Positions 44,772-56,001 of a stretch of 64,000 nt of DNA are shown here, in pieces. Position numbers and translations under genes: made by a program. The DNA is from Xenoacremonium recifei. Taxonomy: Eukaryota; Ascomycota; Sordariomycetes; Hypocreales; Nectriaceae. Where the stretch lies: positions 62,001 to 126,000 of the forward strand of contig WOFQ01000052.1 in NCBI GenBank assembly GCA_012184525.1. The letters are read 5' to 3'. The number at the start of each line of letters is the position of its first letter. Positions within the stretch are counted from its first letter, which is position 1. Below the pieces are notes generated by a model, which worked only from the letters and a program-made list of their open reading frames with translations, made no database searches and was not told the origin of the DNA.

Positions 44772-45338
44772 TCAATCCCGAGCCGTGATTTCATCGCCTC
44801 CCCAATCGGACAGATCAGCGCCGATGGGGTGTGGCCCTCCCTGGATCATCAACCAGACCACATCCGCGTCAGTCTCATTGACGATCTGATGCTCAACCCA
44901 AGCCGGCACAAATGCAAAATCACCAGGGCCGAGCTCGTGGCGCTTGAGCTTCATATCGAGACCCTCGTTAACGGTCAAGATACCCGTGCCAGAAACAGCG
45001 TAGATTATGGCGTCTAGAATTTGTCAGTAGACCTAGAAAGAATAGGCAGCGGCATCAGACCAACCTTGCTCGCTATTGTGACGGATAGTGGACTCGGAAT
45101 GTGGTCGTATAGTTAGAGCTACCACCTTAATTAGACAGAGCGCTTGTTATATATACAATAATAGAAACGTACTTGAGGCACACATTCTGTCACACTTATT
45201 CACGATGGCTGGCCGGTGAATAACTGGCCCTTCGACGGTGGGATAAGAGGGCTCCAGTTGCTTTGCCTTGGTGATGCGGGTGGGCGCTGGCATAATCATG
45301 GGGAGAATTTCCGAGATGATAGGGAGTAACCGAGACAT
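44772..45338 (-). CDS. Small cupin-domain protein
   Basis: Exons on the minus strand: 45173-45338, 45065-45118 and 44772-45013, giving 153 residues. Each junction restores the cupin frame: TLTIRPHSESTIRHNSEQ joins DAIIYAVSGTGILTV. The two cupin motifs are visible as a His/Glu set in RHNSEQDAIIYAVSGTG and GPGDFAFVPAWVEHQIVNE, with His74 or so, Glu and the last His as likely metal ligands. Single-domain cupins of this length include isomerases, dioxygenase-like proteins and metabolite-binding proteins; the reaction is not told. No signal peptide is convincing. The start Met at 45338 is followed by further Met codons 13 and 15 residues later, so the N-terminus is uncertain. Confidence 0.85.
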
Positions 45339-46171
45339 TTTGGCTTTGACGTGAAGAACGTTGGTGATCTGACGGATGGAGATGAAGACTAGGGGCCAGT
45401 CGGATTAATAAACAAGATGGCTTCTCTAGGCGATAACAATGAGATACTGGTAGGATGATGAAGCTGAAAAATATTTGTCAATAAAATGGAAACACAGATG
45501 GCGAGAATATTATTGTAGTAGATTTGGAGAGAGTCGCATCATAAGGGCATTCCAGGATTTCGAAGCTGAGATCATGACGAGGCGAAACAGGGAAGGAGCT
45601 TCGAAGCTTCGACGACGGCGTCGTTGGGTCTCATTCTGATAGGTGCATAATGCCTAGGATCTGGAGTTCGATAAGTGCATGCAGCTGTAATTAGTGGCGG
45701 TTTTCTATTCTTTGACCTGGATCATCCATGCAATACAAAAGACTGGACTAGACGAAGAATAGAGAGAAAAGCATATTTACATGTCTTGGCACTAGCTTAA
45801 GAGCGTTTGCAATAACGACAAAGATCAATAGGCCGGGTGTTTTTGGTTCTGTAAGTAGAAGCCCCTAACGTCACCTTATTTGCAAGGCACCACTTGACGA
45901 TTCACCCCGCCGGCACATACGTGCGGGCATGCAGCTGCTCCTTCTCATCAGCAGCGGGCAACTTGCACTTCTTCCTGTCACCGCCATTGCCGGGCTACGT
46001 GGGCTCAACCGCAGCCTCACGAAATCCATCATCGCGGCATCGATATCATTGTTCCATCAAACCCCGCATCCCCAACATCGCTCCAAGCTCTAGCCGCGGC
46101 TGCTCAAACCCTCCGACAGCTCTCGCCAACACACAAGGCTCGCGGCCCGACCAAGAGTCTAGAGCGCCGGC
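45339..46171. other. Divergent promoter, cupin and F-box genes
   Basis: No supported gene. A 54-codon frame with a hydrophobic start (45929-46093) ends 78 bases before the F-box start and may act as an upstream ORF. Nothing else was seen. Confidence 0.45.
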
Positions 46172-48360
46172 ATGGAGGAGAACCAGGAGCAGGGCCATGG
46201 AGCCGGCAACCAGAATGCACAGCCTGCCACCCAGATAGAACCGCAGGCACAGCTGCCTCCGCTGCCTCAGTTTCCTCAGCTTCACTATGGTCCTCAAGGT
46301 CCTACGCAGACTCACCATGGTCATCATGGTCAGGTAATGATGGGAATTCCGCCTCAGTTTCACTATGGTCCCGAGGGTCCTGGGATACCCCAATTTCACC
46401 ATGGTCTTGGGGGTCCTCAGGCTCTTGTGCCGCCTGTCCATGGTCCTCATGCTCCGGTACTACACCTAGGAACGGGGCCTCTGTTTGGCTTTGGTCCTCA
46501 AGGTCCTACCCAGACTCCCCATGGCCACCATGGTCCGGTATTACACATGATGGGAACGCCGCCTCAGTTTCACTATGGTCCCGAGGGTCCTGGGAGGCCC
46601 CGTCATCAACAAGTGGCCTACCAGAATATTATGCCGGTCCCGGATCTCGACAGGTCTGAAGAACAACGTGAGAGACGAGTCACTCCAACCATCGACCACC
46701 ACCCCCATTACAACGACATCGAGGAGGAGGAGCCTGAAGACGACCTCCACCATAGTACTTGGGTTAGAAAAATGCGAAAGAGGATTGGAGGGCGCGATCG
46801 ACGTAAGATTGATGCATCCCTGCAGTACTCGACAGTCCATTCTTGTAGGCAGGCTCCCGATGCTTGGTATACTTGAACTCTACGCTTACCTATCGATAGC
46901 CATAGCTCCTTATACTGGAGAGCCTCTGTTACTGAGCATGCCACCTGAAATCATCGACGCTATCCTAAAGAGGTTGACAGTCTACGATCTCGCCTCTCTG
47001 GCGGGTACATGCCATGCTCTCCGAGAACACGCCATCGCTGATGTCCTGTGGTTACCTCATATACAAGCAAAGATTCCCAGCACGAAGCTGATGAGCCCAG
47101 AGCCATTTACACGCTACATGAATCTCTTTGCGCACTATGACCTCGTCTGGTGCCTCCCTAGATACAAGATCTGGGTGGCTGACAAGCATCCTATGGGAGC
47201 CGTGATTCTAGTCCGCTACGACCCCCGCCGGAACATGATCGAGGGCTTCAGGATGCTGGTTGAGCGGGAGGAAACCCCGCACCAGGCCTGGGATCTCAAC
47301 CCGCAAGTTATAATCCAGGGCTCCAATCCTCACGTCGTGCTCCATCTTGAAGACCCGGCATTGCGCCTCCGTCCTAACCAGCCCGAGGCGCAGATGCCCT
47401 CCTTCGACACCGATATTCCCCTGGACGATGCGGTTCAAGACCGCGTCCACAGCAGCCTCGTGCTTACGAAGCCATTGCCGCATATCCCTGCTATGATTAG
47501 AGGCATGCCGGGATACCGCGACGCCATTTGGCCCAGTGTCATGATCCCAGCGAACCACCACGTCCGGAGCAAGGTTTTTGGCGCGGATAAGACCATCACA
47601 GACTCCGAGCTCCCCCACGCCAGAGTAGAGGTGACGGACAAAATCTTCAGGATTCGGCAGTGGATGGGGACGAGGGCCACTGATCTCACCCAAGTGCCCT
47701 TGAATGTTACGAACAGACATGCCATTAGGCCGCTAGCCCCCGGACCGCGGCTGGCGCGCTTTAATGAGATGGTGTTTACGTACACAACCCTGCTCCCGAA
47801 GCTGTACACGCCCACGCTGCTGAAGCCGTGGCGCGGCATTTGGTACGGTGACTATGGCCAGCATGGCACCGAGTTTCTGCTTATAAACCAGCCGGACGAT
47901 GCTCCTGCTGAAGACGTTGACCTCGGGCTGGTCCGCCTGGACGCCGAGACAGATGAGGAGTGGGAGAAGCGTCGCACTGAAGCGCGTATCAACCGTGGCA
48001 GTCTGGAAGCTATCAAGCTGACAGGTGACCCTAACGTTCCTCGTGGGGAGGTTACCTTCAGAGTCCCGGATCTTGGACCCCTGGGCTTCATCGACATGTC
48101 TAAGTCGCAGGTGTTTGAAGGTGTTCGGGTCGTGAAGAGTGAAGGGCACATTGCATCGTGGGGATTTGTTCAGGGTGAGTTCTTTGCAAACAATTTACTC
48201 AAGATGGTGTTGAGAGCTGACATTTTGCTTCAATACAGATCGCTATATCCCTTGCGAGCTGTATCTCATCAGCCACGATCGCCTGGCGCAGCATTGGCTC
48301 GAGCTTGGCATCATCACCTACTTTTCGAGAGTTGACATTGACGGCTTGCTGAGCTTTTGA
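46172..48360 (+). CDS. F-box protein, FBXO31-like, with His/Gly/Pro-rich repeats
   Basis: Exons 46172-46802, 46849-48174 and 48239-48360 encode 692 residues. Residues 1-150 are low-complexity, with the motif FHYGPEGPG or HYGPQGP repeated. An acidic/basic linker follows, then an F-box (about 239-285, LLSMPPEIIDAILKRL...LAGTCHALREHA), which docks Skp1 in SCF ubiquitin ligases. The C-terminal domain has RGIWYGDYGQHGTEFLL, KLTGDPNVPRGEVTFRV and a last block LYLISHDRLAQHW. This matches the beta-barrel substrate domain of FBXO31-like proteins, which is also common in filamentous fungi. Known: human FBXO31 targets cyclin D1 and C-terminally amidated proteins. Intron 1 is 46 nt and joins the repeat exon to the F-box exon; this junction is the weakest part of the model, and the two parts could be separate transcripts. 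Confidence 0.78.
46288..46598 (+). repeat. Duplicated ~100-bp coding module in F-box gene
   Basis: A module beginning CCTCAAGGTCCTAC and ending CCCGAGGGTCCTGGGA occurs at about 46288-46388 and again at about 46492-46598, offset 204 to 210 bp with a 6-bp indel. It encodes HYGPQGPTQT...HGHHG and PPQFHYGPEGPG. Confidence 0.85.
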
Positions 48361-48653
48361 GGTGGCCTTTATGACTGACGAATGAATGAATGAATGGGCT
48401 ATGAATTAGGGTTATGATACGGGTCCGTATTGGGGTTTTGACTTTACTTTATGAATTGCGAACCGAGATTGATGGGTGATGATGGATAATGAAATCGGCA
48501 GAGATTAAATAACACGGGCACTGTTACGGCTTTTCAGCTGGGGCTTCGCTTTGTCTTACTTATTGTTGTTCATCTCTTTGGACTCTATGTCTTGTATCTC
48601 ATGTCTGGTATCATCGCCTCGCTCATAAACTCTCACTCATCACCCATCCATCC
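48361..48653. other. Convergent 3' flanks, F-box and CAB4 genes
   Basis: AT-rich, with a short ATGAATGAATGA run near 48380. Nothing else recognisable. Confidence 0.5.
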
Positions 48654-49817
48654 TCACATCTTCTTCCTCTCCGCCCTCTCCCTCCGAATCACCGTACTGC
48701 TAATCTTGCCCTCAAACCCCTCCCCTCCGCCCTCCCCCCTCGCATCCAACACATCAATCTCAAACACCCGCAACTCACGCCACCCCTTCTCCCTCCTCTT
48801 CTCATTAATCGCAACCCCCCCGCCGCGTGTCTCCCCCGACACCACCAGCACATCCACATGCTCCTCCTCGACGGTCGGCCCGAACGCATCGCGCAGGTTC
48901 ACGCACCGCACGCGCACGGCGCCGTCCCGCAGCGTGGCGACGACTTCGTCTGCGGAGGTGGAGGTTGGGGCTGGCGTGGCGGATGTGTCGTAGTCGAGGA
49001 GCGTGGAGAGCACGGAGAGCACGGCGTGCACGCGCTGCGGCCAGGGTTGGAGCTCGGAGGCGTATTTCTTGTTGGTGAGGAGGGCGTCGCCGGATATGCC
49101 GATGATGAGCGTGCATGGCGGGGAGCTGGGGGCGGGGATGTTGAGGAGGAGAAGGGAGGCGTGGAGGAGGAGTTTGTGGCCGGGATGGAGGTGGTCGAAC
49201 GTGCCGCCCAGACAGACGGTATTGAAGCCCTGCGTCCGCTCCAGTTTCTCGTCATCATCAGCACTCGGGGTCGTCATGCTGATGCCGCCCTCCACGGCCA
49301 CGAGCTGGCTCTGTGTGAATGTCTGCTTCCCCTCCGCCAGACGCAGAAACGCGGCCAGCAGCTCATAGCCTGCCTCACAGCTCGGATGATACACCGCAGC
49401 CCAAGGCCTCACCCTCGTCGCAAACGCCGCAAGATCCAGCACCGCCGTATTATTCACATCAAACCCGCCCTCAAAGCCCTGCTCATACCTCCTCCCACGC
49501 TCATGATCCACCAGCACAACCCTCACATCCACGCCCTCGTCCGCACCCACATCCGCATCAATGCCCTCCTCGGCCAACACAACCGCAACAAGCGCATACA
49601 GCCCCGCCAGGAGCGATTGCGCGGCCGCCCAGGCCAATGTCTTGCGGCGGGGGGCGGCGCCGTGAAGGAGCGGGCTGGCGAGGGCGATGGTGAGAGACGA
49701 GGGGCGGACGAGCTTGCGTAGGATAGAGGTGAGGGGGGCGCGGTAGGCGGCCGAGAGGCAGATGGGGGAGATGGGTGTGGGAGGTTGGGGGAGGAGGAGG
49801 AGAGAGGGCGGGGACAT
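48654..49817 (-). CDS. CAB4: Pantetheine-phosphate adenylyltransferase
   Basis: A single exon of 387 codons. The enzyme transfers AMP from ATP to 4'-phosphopantetheine, making dephospho-CoA in CoA synthesis. The C-terminal half is the nucleotidyltransferase domain: GGTFDHLHPGHK (204-215) holds the HxGH site and KISSTVIR (371-378) holds the ISST(x)IR site. Between them is the LIIGISGDALLTNKKY block typical of eukaryotic PPATs. The N-terminal half (1-190) is Leu/Ala-rich and characteristic of fungal Cab4, with unknown role. Unlike the bifunctional animal COASY it has no dephospho-CoA kinase domain. The gene is intronless and divergent from the membrane protein at 50637. Confidence 0.93.
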   Translation of the reverse strand: MSPPSLLLLPQPPTPISPICLSAAYRAPLTSILRKLVRPSSLTIALASPLLHGAAPRRKTLAWAAAQSLLAGLYALVAVVLAEEGIDADVGADEGVDVRVVLVDHERGRRYEQGFEGGFDVNNTAVLDLAAFATRVRPWAAVYHPSCEAGYELLAAFLRLAEGKQTFTQSQLVAVEGGISMTTPSADDDEKLERTQGFNTVCLGGTFDHLHPGHKLLLHASLLLLNIPAPSSPPCTLIIGISGDALLTNKKYASELQPWPQRVHAVLSVLSTLLDYDTSATPAPTSTSADEVVATLRDGAVRVRCVNLRDAFGPTVEEEHVDVLVVSGETRGGGVAINEKRREKGWRELRVFEIDVLDARGEGGGEGFEGKISSTVIRRERAERKKM

Positions 49818-50636
49818 GGTGGGAGGGGAGACAATGATGTATATGGAGATGGTGAGGTTGAGGCAGTGTCATGAGAGAATGAAGTTGATATCATGCATAC
49901 TTCCCCGGACCCAGAAATTGACTAAGCCGCTGGCCGGAGGGAATGCCCCGCAGATGCCCCGCCCTTGTCCCCCCCTCGGCTCTGCAACTCAATTCACTTG
50001 CCGAACGAAGCCTTCCACTTACACGCACACACAAGGTACTGCAGCACGATGGCTTCAATTTCTGATATTTCGAGCAAATCCATGGTCAATCTTAATTTTA
50101 GTGTTTTTGCAACAGGCCAATCATATGCCCACGTGTCCGAGGATCTGGAGAAATAATCTCGTAGAGGTCATGACTCTGACATCCAACCTATCGGCGATTT
50201 TCCAGGTCGATGGGCACATGGCTATCAAGATGCAGGAGGTCTGCGTCAATAGACCGCAGTTTGAGATCAGAAAGATCATGTCGTACTTGAATGGTTCAAT
50301 TTAAGGTGCTTTTCTTATTAGTTCTATAATAATAGATCAACTCCCGAGACTGTCCGCTCACGGCTCCTGGCGCGCCACCTTCACGTTCAATGTTCGTGAT
50401 CCTCAAGCCTTTCAAAGTTCAAGTGGCACCATTAAGTTCAATATGATGATGGGTAATTGCCTTTCAGTAAACGTGCTGGCTTGTTGACACATATACATAA
50501 CTCCAGCCCAACAATTTCCCTTGTGATTTCCCCTCGCTCTCCTCCTTAGAACCCACACCCTGGACCAGCTCGCTCTGCCCGATCCCTTACACAAACACAC
50601 CCCTTACAAGATTTACTCGAAAGAGACTCACGCGAC
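49818..50636. other. Divergent promoter, CAB4 and membrane-protein genes
   Basis: Contains a 180-codon plus-strand frame (49762-50304) overlapping the CAB4 start, without a domain. No other signal was seen. Confidence 0.45.
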
Positions 50637-51416
50637 ATGATCATCCCTGACGAAGGCGGAGGAAGATCCCTCCCCTCCGACGAAACCAATCTCCTCAAGT
50701 CCCTCAGCGTCTGGGCCGTCTCCGTCGAGAACACCCCCGGCGAGCGCTTCCTCAACTATGGCATCCTCGCATTCTTCTTCGGCGGCCTGACCGCGCTTGT
50801 GCTCGCCGACGTCATTAAGAAATCCTGGTACCCCTTTTTCCATCGCAAGACGCAAGAAACACTCCATAAGCTCGACAAGACGATGCAGAAGAAACTGCCG
50901 GAGGAACGTTTCAAGAAATACTGCAAACTCCGCGGCATCCGTATCAAATCACAGTCTGAGGAGGAAGAGAGGACTAATGACGAGAACAAGCCCGCCGACA
51001 CATCCAGGCCTGATCCACCACCAAATCCTACCGAAGATCTTTCCAGGGGACTGGGTTCAACAGACATCGAAAAGGCCAAAGATGCTACCACAACAGTCAA
51101 CCCTATCCCAAGCTCCGACTCGACAAGCGTGGTCCCCTCCACCGCTTCGCGAGCCACAGAGGAACCCCCGAAGATCGAGGACACTTACAAGTCCCACGGC
51201 GCAAACACCGACCTGGCTAAGTTGTTCGCGAAGGATGAGTACTACCGACGACGGTCCTCAGAGTCTGCGAGATCAGCTAAGGCTGGGCAAGCGGGCGGGG
51301 AGAAGGTTTATGAGCAGCGTGATGAGAAGCTGGAGAAGAGTGTTGAGAACGATGCTGCGGGCTCTCGTCAGGACACTCATGATGAGTCTAAAGATTCCGG
51401 TTTAAAGCCCTCGTAG
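50637..51416 (+). CDS. Single-span membrane protein of unknown function
   Basis: A single exon of 259 codons. A short N-terminal region is followed by one strong hydrophobic span (about 39-61, FLNYGILAFFFGGLTALVLADVI), then the basic flank KKSWYPFFHRK, which favours a cytosolic C-terminus. An amphipathic Lys/Glu helix (KTQETLHKLDKTMQKKLPEERFKKYCKL) comes next; the rest is a Pro/Ser/Glu-rich disordered tail with a short ordered motif ANTDLAKLFAKDEYYRRRS. The layout resembles small organelle-membrane adaptors, but I recognise no family and assign no function. It converges on the HET gene at 51780. Confidence 0.75.
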   Translation: MIIPDEGGGRSLPSDETNLLKSLSVWAVSVENTPGERFLNYGILAFFFGGLTALVLADVIKKSWYPFFHRKTQETLHKLDKTMQKKLPEERFKKYCKLRGIRIKSQSEEEERTNDENKPADTSRPDPPPNPTEDLSRGLGSTDIEKAKDATTTVNPIPSSDSTSVVPSTASRATEEPPKIEDTYKSHGANTDLAKLFAKDEYYRRRSSESARSAKAGQAGGEKVYEQRDEKLEKSVENDAAGSRQDTHDESKDSGLKPS

Positions 51417-51779
51417 AAATATCGAAGGTCACACCAAGGAATACTGGCCGCTCAAATTTGGGCTGGAAAGATATGTGCAGGAACAGGAATACGACGGCGT
51501 TAATGGATATGCCTTTAATAAGAACTGTAACATTGACACCCTTATCTGTACTTAATTGACTTCAACTAGCTACTCAGGTCAAGACACTTCAATATCGTAT
51601 TTTTGAGGATATATACCGTGAACCCTGGCCCTAACCTTTAGGCAGGACAGTTGACTCCTACTGTGAGAGATGCCTGGCTGAATTAGACTTAACGGTTATT
51701 CATGTTACAGATAAGGTTGTCCATGTTACGGTCCTCGCCATTAATACACAGACAAGTTGGATCTATATTTCCCACCCGC
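51417..51779. other. Convergent 3' flanks, membrane-protein and HET genes
   Basis: AT-rich 3' UTR-like sequence with no further feature. Confidence 0.5.
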
Positions 51780-53840
51780 CTATATGATGTACAACGTGAT
51801 CTCAGAAGCACCTTTTAGCCAATCCTTAGCCTCAATTCTAGCCGCTCCAACTCGTTGGTACGTTGATTCCATGCCATCGACTTCTTCCAAGAGGAGACAC
51901 CAAACATATTCCACCCCGTCAACCCCGTCTTTCGGAACCATCGAGGCGACGGCCATGCACAGAACTTCCTTCTCGACCCAGCCTTGCTCGTCTCGCCACC
52001 ACTTACCGCATTTCTCGCCTGTGTTGACGTCGAAGAGACCAGATTTTTCACCCGGAAGAGCTGCCCTAAACTTGCCTTGGACCTTCATCTTTCCGTCTTT
52101 GAGAGGATTGAATTGATCAATCTCTTTTGGCATTGGAGAGTCAATCGTGATGCTGACGAGACTGGCCCAATCCCACCACATCGGCTCCATCTCATCAAGA
52201 GGCTCGAGGTCCTTAATACGAGATCCGGAGCCAAGATAGTCGATAAAACCTGTCGTAGAGATCCAGCTCCACGTCGGTGCCTGTAGCTTCTCGGGGCGTT
52301 TGGGTCCGGTATTTGTGAAGTCTTTGTCGGACATAACCCAAAGCAGGCCTCGCCACAGCTCATGACCCCAAAGGCCGGCGACGAAAGTGTGCGCCTGTGT
52401 TCCTGTTAAAGCTGCATATTTCGCCATGACCTTCTCCATTTCCGAAGCCAAACCTGCCAAGGCGTACACCCGATCCTTCTCATAAGTGAGCTTTCGACCA
52501 CTAAACTCCATGGTCAACCGATACCATGCAGCTTGGAGGGCATTGATAGTCTCTGGACGAGCCAAGTCTGACACTCCGTGAATTGCTTGCTGGATCTCAA
52601 GCCAATAGTTCATATCATGGAAGTCATCCCCAGAGATGCCCTCTGGGATCTGCTCTGATGCCTCAGTAGTCAGACAAGAGCAATAGAGCATTCCCGAATG
52701 GTACCATAGCACTCGACGTGACAGAATCTGTTCCTGCAGTGTCCATCCTCTGTAAGCTATAACGCCCGGGTTTATGACAGGGCGTAGTTGAGCAAATCCT
52801 TTGGAAACAGGATCTCGACAGGGCCGCATGAAGAGCGGACTACCCTGGTCGAGGACAACACCATCCAGCATACCACTCCAGCATGGTCGGATCTTTTGGG
52901 CTTGTCTGGGAAGAAAGCATCCTTCACTGCTGTCCTTTGCCGAAGCGGCAACGACTGTGAGGTAGGCGTTCTTATATACGTCGCCCATCAGAAGCGCTTC
53001 ACGCTTCCAATCCTCATTGCTATCCTGGATGATACATAGCGAGTCGATCCAGAGGTAACGAACTCCAAGGTTTCTGCAGATCACAACGGCATCCTGGAAT
53101 GTCTTGGGAAGAGTGGATAGGGGGATGCTTTCGAGATGATCTGAAATGCTTTTTGAGGTAGTCTGAATCAAAGGCTGCGTCCCCCAGCAATGGCTGAGCG
53201 CAACGTACTTGGCAAGCTCCGCATTTGAGATGTGTAGTCGAGGCTCCTCTGAACCATCTGAAGGACCGACATCGACCACTCGGGTTGGGAGAGTCGGCTC
53301 AAGACTTCTGAGCTCGTCAGAAGTGTGACAATTTTCATGATGAGTTGAACAATCGGTAAGCCAATGCCTAATCATTCTGAACGTATTATCTGACCCAGTG
53401 TGCTCATCAGGAGCTTGTGTGTCGTTCATTTCAAGTAGAGCTTGGGATAGAGGCCCTGGTTCTCGAAGTCAGGATCAGTCCATAACGTGTGGCGCTACAA
53501 TTCGATCACAACCTTCAAAGGCTTTCAACTCAAATTTGGCAACATTTCCTGAGCAGATAGCATCCAGGCGGATCTCATCAATTTGATCGCCGGTGAAAAA
53601 GTCGACGCCTTGCTCATGCCAAATCTTGACGAGCATCGAATCTCCGAGCTGAGGCGGAAGCCCGCTGGTTGAAATAGGGGTGGTGAGGTTTGGCTCAATC
53701 ATCGCACACATGACACAAGAATTCCCAACGCCTTCCGCGAGGCGCTCCATGTTGTGGTCAGTAATGAAGCCAATGCCAGCACCGCCGAGAAATTTGAACG
53801 GTAGCGGCGGCAAGGAGCGGATACATCGTTCGCAGTGCAT
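51780..53840 (-). CDS. Heterokaryon incompatibility (HET) domain protein
   Basis: Exons on the minus strand: 53513-53840 and 51780-53461, giving 669 residues. Without splicing, two in-frame TGA codons (near 53468-53477) would split the gene; a 51-nt intron (donor GTTGTG, branch CTGAC, acceptor CGAG) removes both and joins KFELKAFE to EPGPLSQALLEMND. The N-terminus has a Cys pair (MHCERC) and CVMC, then the HET domain with YVALSHCWG, LWIDSLCIIQD and GWTLQEQILSRR. Known: HET-domain proteins are fungal NLR-associated or stand-alone effectors of non-self recognition and regulated cell death; many paralogues occur per genome. No NACHT or repeat domain is attached. The partner and trigger are unknown. 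Confidence 0.88.
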
Positions 53841-56001
53841 AGCTGTAGATAATGGGAGTCTCGCTAAGGCCGTCGATATGTTGTCGTTCAGCGACAGAAC
53901 AAAATGAAGAAAACCACTTTTGGATTCGAAGAACAAGAGATCAGGTTAAGTATTTGACATCGTAGCTGAAGCCAGCTAGTCGAGTTTCGGGGCTAAATGA
54001 GGCGTAGGCTGGATGTCCGAGGTCTCATTATCGAAAAGCTGCGATCGTGATTCGGTAATTTGAGCAACTGTGGCGGAGCATGCAGCCATGCTCTAGTTCC
54101 ACAGGCAGATTCTGAGGCGAACTGCCTGAAAGCCCGGACTTGCTCCTCCGCCTTCAAGCAACGAAGACCGATTCAAGAATGTGAAAACAGAGCGAGGCTT
54201 GTAGAGCACTCGTGATGTCGCTCCTAAAGTACACTTGCACTTCGACACCGAGACACCTTCCTTACGGTCAACTTGAGACTTACCTGTTGAAGCAATGCTC
54301 GACTCATACCCATGGAGAAGGCAGATAGTACACATTACCACATTATCTCATTTTACAGGCCGAGGAAGCTTGGGGTGCGGCCAGCATGTGTTGCAATATT
54401 GTGCAAACGTGGCCCTAGATGCCACACTTGTGGACTCAATGCTCATCGAAGCCTCGCGTAGGCAAAGAATGATCAGGCGCCGTTGGGAAACGTCGACTGA
54501 GCCCAGCCCAGTCTCAGAAGTGTCCCTTCTCACGAGACTGTGAAAAGTCGAAGAGCATAAGGAGGGCGATGTCCCTTTAGAAAAGTCCCTGAGAAGACTG
54601 CAGCCAGTGGACGTCTTTGTCCCCGCTTGGTTGGAAGTCCCCGAGGAAAGAGGCCACAAGAAAGAGTCCAGACAACGGTAGAATCCGGCCAATAATCTCG
54701 AGATCCGCATCGCATACCGTCTATAAGTCGAACATGATATCAACTGATAGATAACGCGCGTTTCATGCACAGGGAGGAACTTGGCGTGGTACGAAAGCAT
54801 CCCCCTCGGAGAAGTTATCGGAGAATTTCCCGGAGCATCCTGACGCGTCAGCGGTGTTTTGTGAGATGAGAAGCGGGCATGAAGTGCTTGAATCGGCTGA
54901 GATGCGAGATTTATGATTGCAGAATCGTGATTTGAGGCGTCGTTTATTTGTGAAGGATAAGAGTTGAGTTGACGATGTTGGACCGCTCGACACGAATTAC
55001 TGCTGTTGGGAATTCTAGGTCGGGGCGCTCCTTCCTCAGCGCTGATAGGGGTTTGCCCAGCGCCCAACGGCCCCCGACAGCGTCCCGACAATACCCTGAC
55101 ACGGAAATTTACAGCGGGTCGCACCCGCCTATTTGGGCAGCCTGAGACTCTTCCATCCGGTCTGCTCCAAGCTTCCATCCGAGCCGACAGCACCCTGAAA
55201 TCCACTGTTTCTCGGGGAGTTGATACCCCAAAGACGCCCCGGAATTTGCCCAATCCAGCCCCTCCAGCCAATCAGCGCCGCGCAGTTTCACGGCTGCCGG
55301 TGACGTCGCCCGGGGATCACTCGCGGCAATCGTCGGGTCGCGTCCGCGGAAGGCACGAATGGTCGCCGACTACCTGCCCGGTGAGCTACAAGCTCTGAGA
55401 CACGGAAGGTACGACGACGGGACGGAACCCTGCCTGCCCTCACCGTGCTTGAGGAGGAGGAGACAGGCCCTCGTGACCTTGTCGTGGCCTGAGGTATCCG
55501 TGCCTTGACTCGCTTGGATCAAGCAAGCTTGCTCTCTTCACCGCTATGCATCGTGTCTTGATTGGAGACTCTCCCCCATAATCCACGGCTTGCCTTGCTT
55601 TCTCCGCGTGTGGTTGCTGGCCAATCGTGTCAACATCGGACTCGATCATCTCCGCCACGCTTTCGGGCAACATCAACGACCAATTCCTTTTGTCCGCGAC
55701 CCTACCTCCGATCCCAGCTCTAGCTGTAGCTCTAGCTCCAAGCTCAGCTTCAGTCGCTTCTTGACCATCATCTCCAACACCAGAGTATCTCTCTCCATGG
55801 CGCCGCCGGTCTACTGTCAGCTTATGCGATAAGGGGATCACCGCTTTGTCGACGTCTAATCTGAAGCCTGGACAAAGTCATCGGCTTCGCGACACTCATT
55901 AATCCACTGATTTACCCTTCCGTTTGGCTTGGTCATGTATCGCTGACCTCTTCCCTACTTGTTCTGTCTCATCTCTTTTGAGCATATGCCTTGCGCCAAC
56001 C
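53841..56001. other. Divergent spacer, HET and sulfite oxidase genes
   Basis: 2.2 kb without a supported gene. The HET side is ordinary. About 55000-55350 is GC-rich with CCAAT and CRE-like sites. A 307-codon minus-strand frame (54348-55271) crosses this block and lacks any domain; I regard it as chance. Confidence 0.5.
55268..55307. promoter_or_regulatory. CCAAT box and CRE-like site in GC-rich block
   Basis: CCAATCAG at 55268-55275 (CCAAT-binding complex type) and TGACGTC at 55301-55307 (bZIP half-plus site) lie about 0.7 kb upstream of the sulfite oxidase ATG. Function is inferred from sequence only. Confidence 0.4.

Noticed and set aside
45929..46093. 54-codon frame with hydrophobic start
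   Set aside because: Too short and unsupported as a protein; kept only as a possible upstream ORF of the F-box gene.
53468..53477. HET gene as a pseudogene (two in-frame TGA codons)
   Set aside because: A plausible 51-nt intron removes both stops and keeps the frame.
54348..55271. 307-codon minus-strand ORF
   Set aside because: It crosses a GC-rich promoter block, is Arg/Ser/Pro-rich with no ordered motif, and lies antisense to the sulfite oxidase upstream region.
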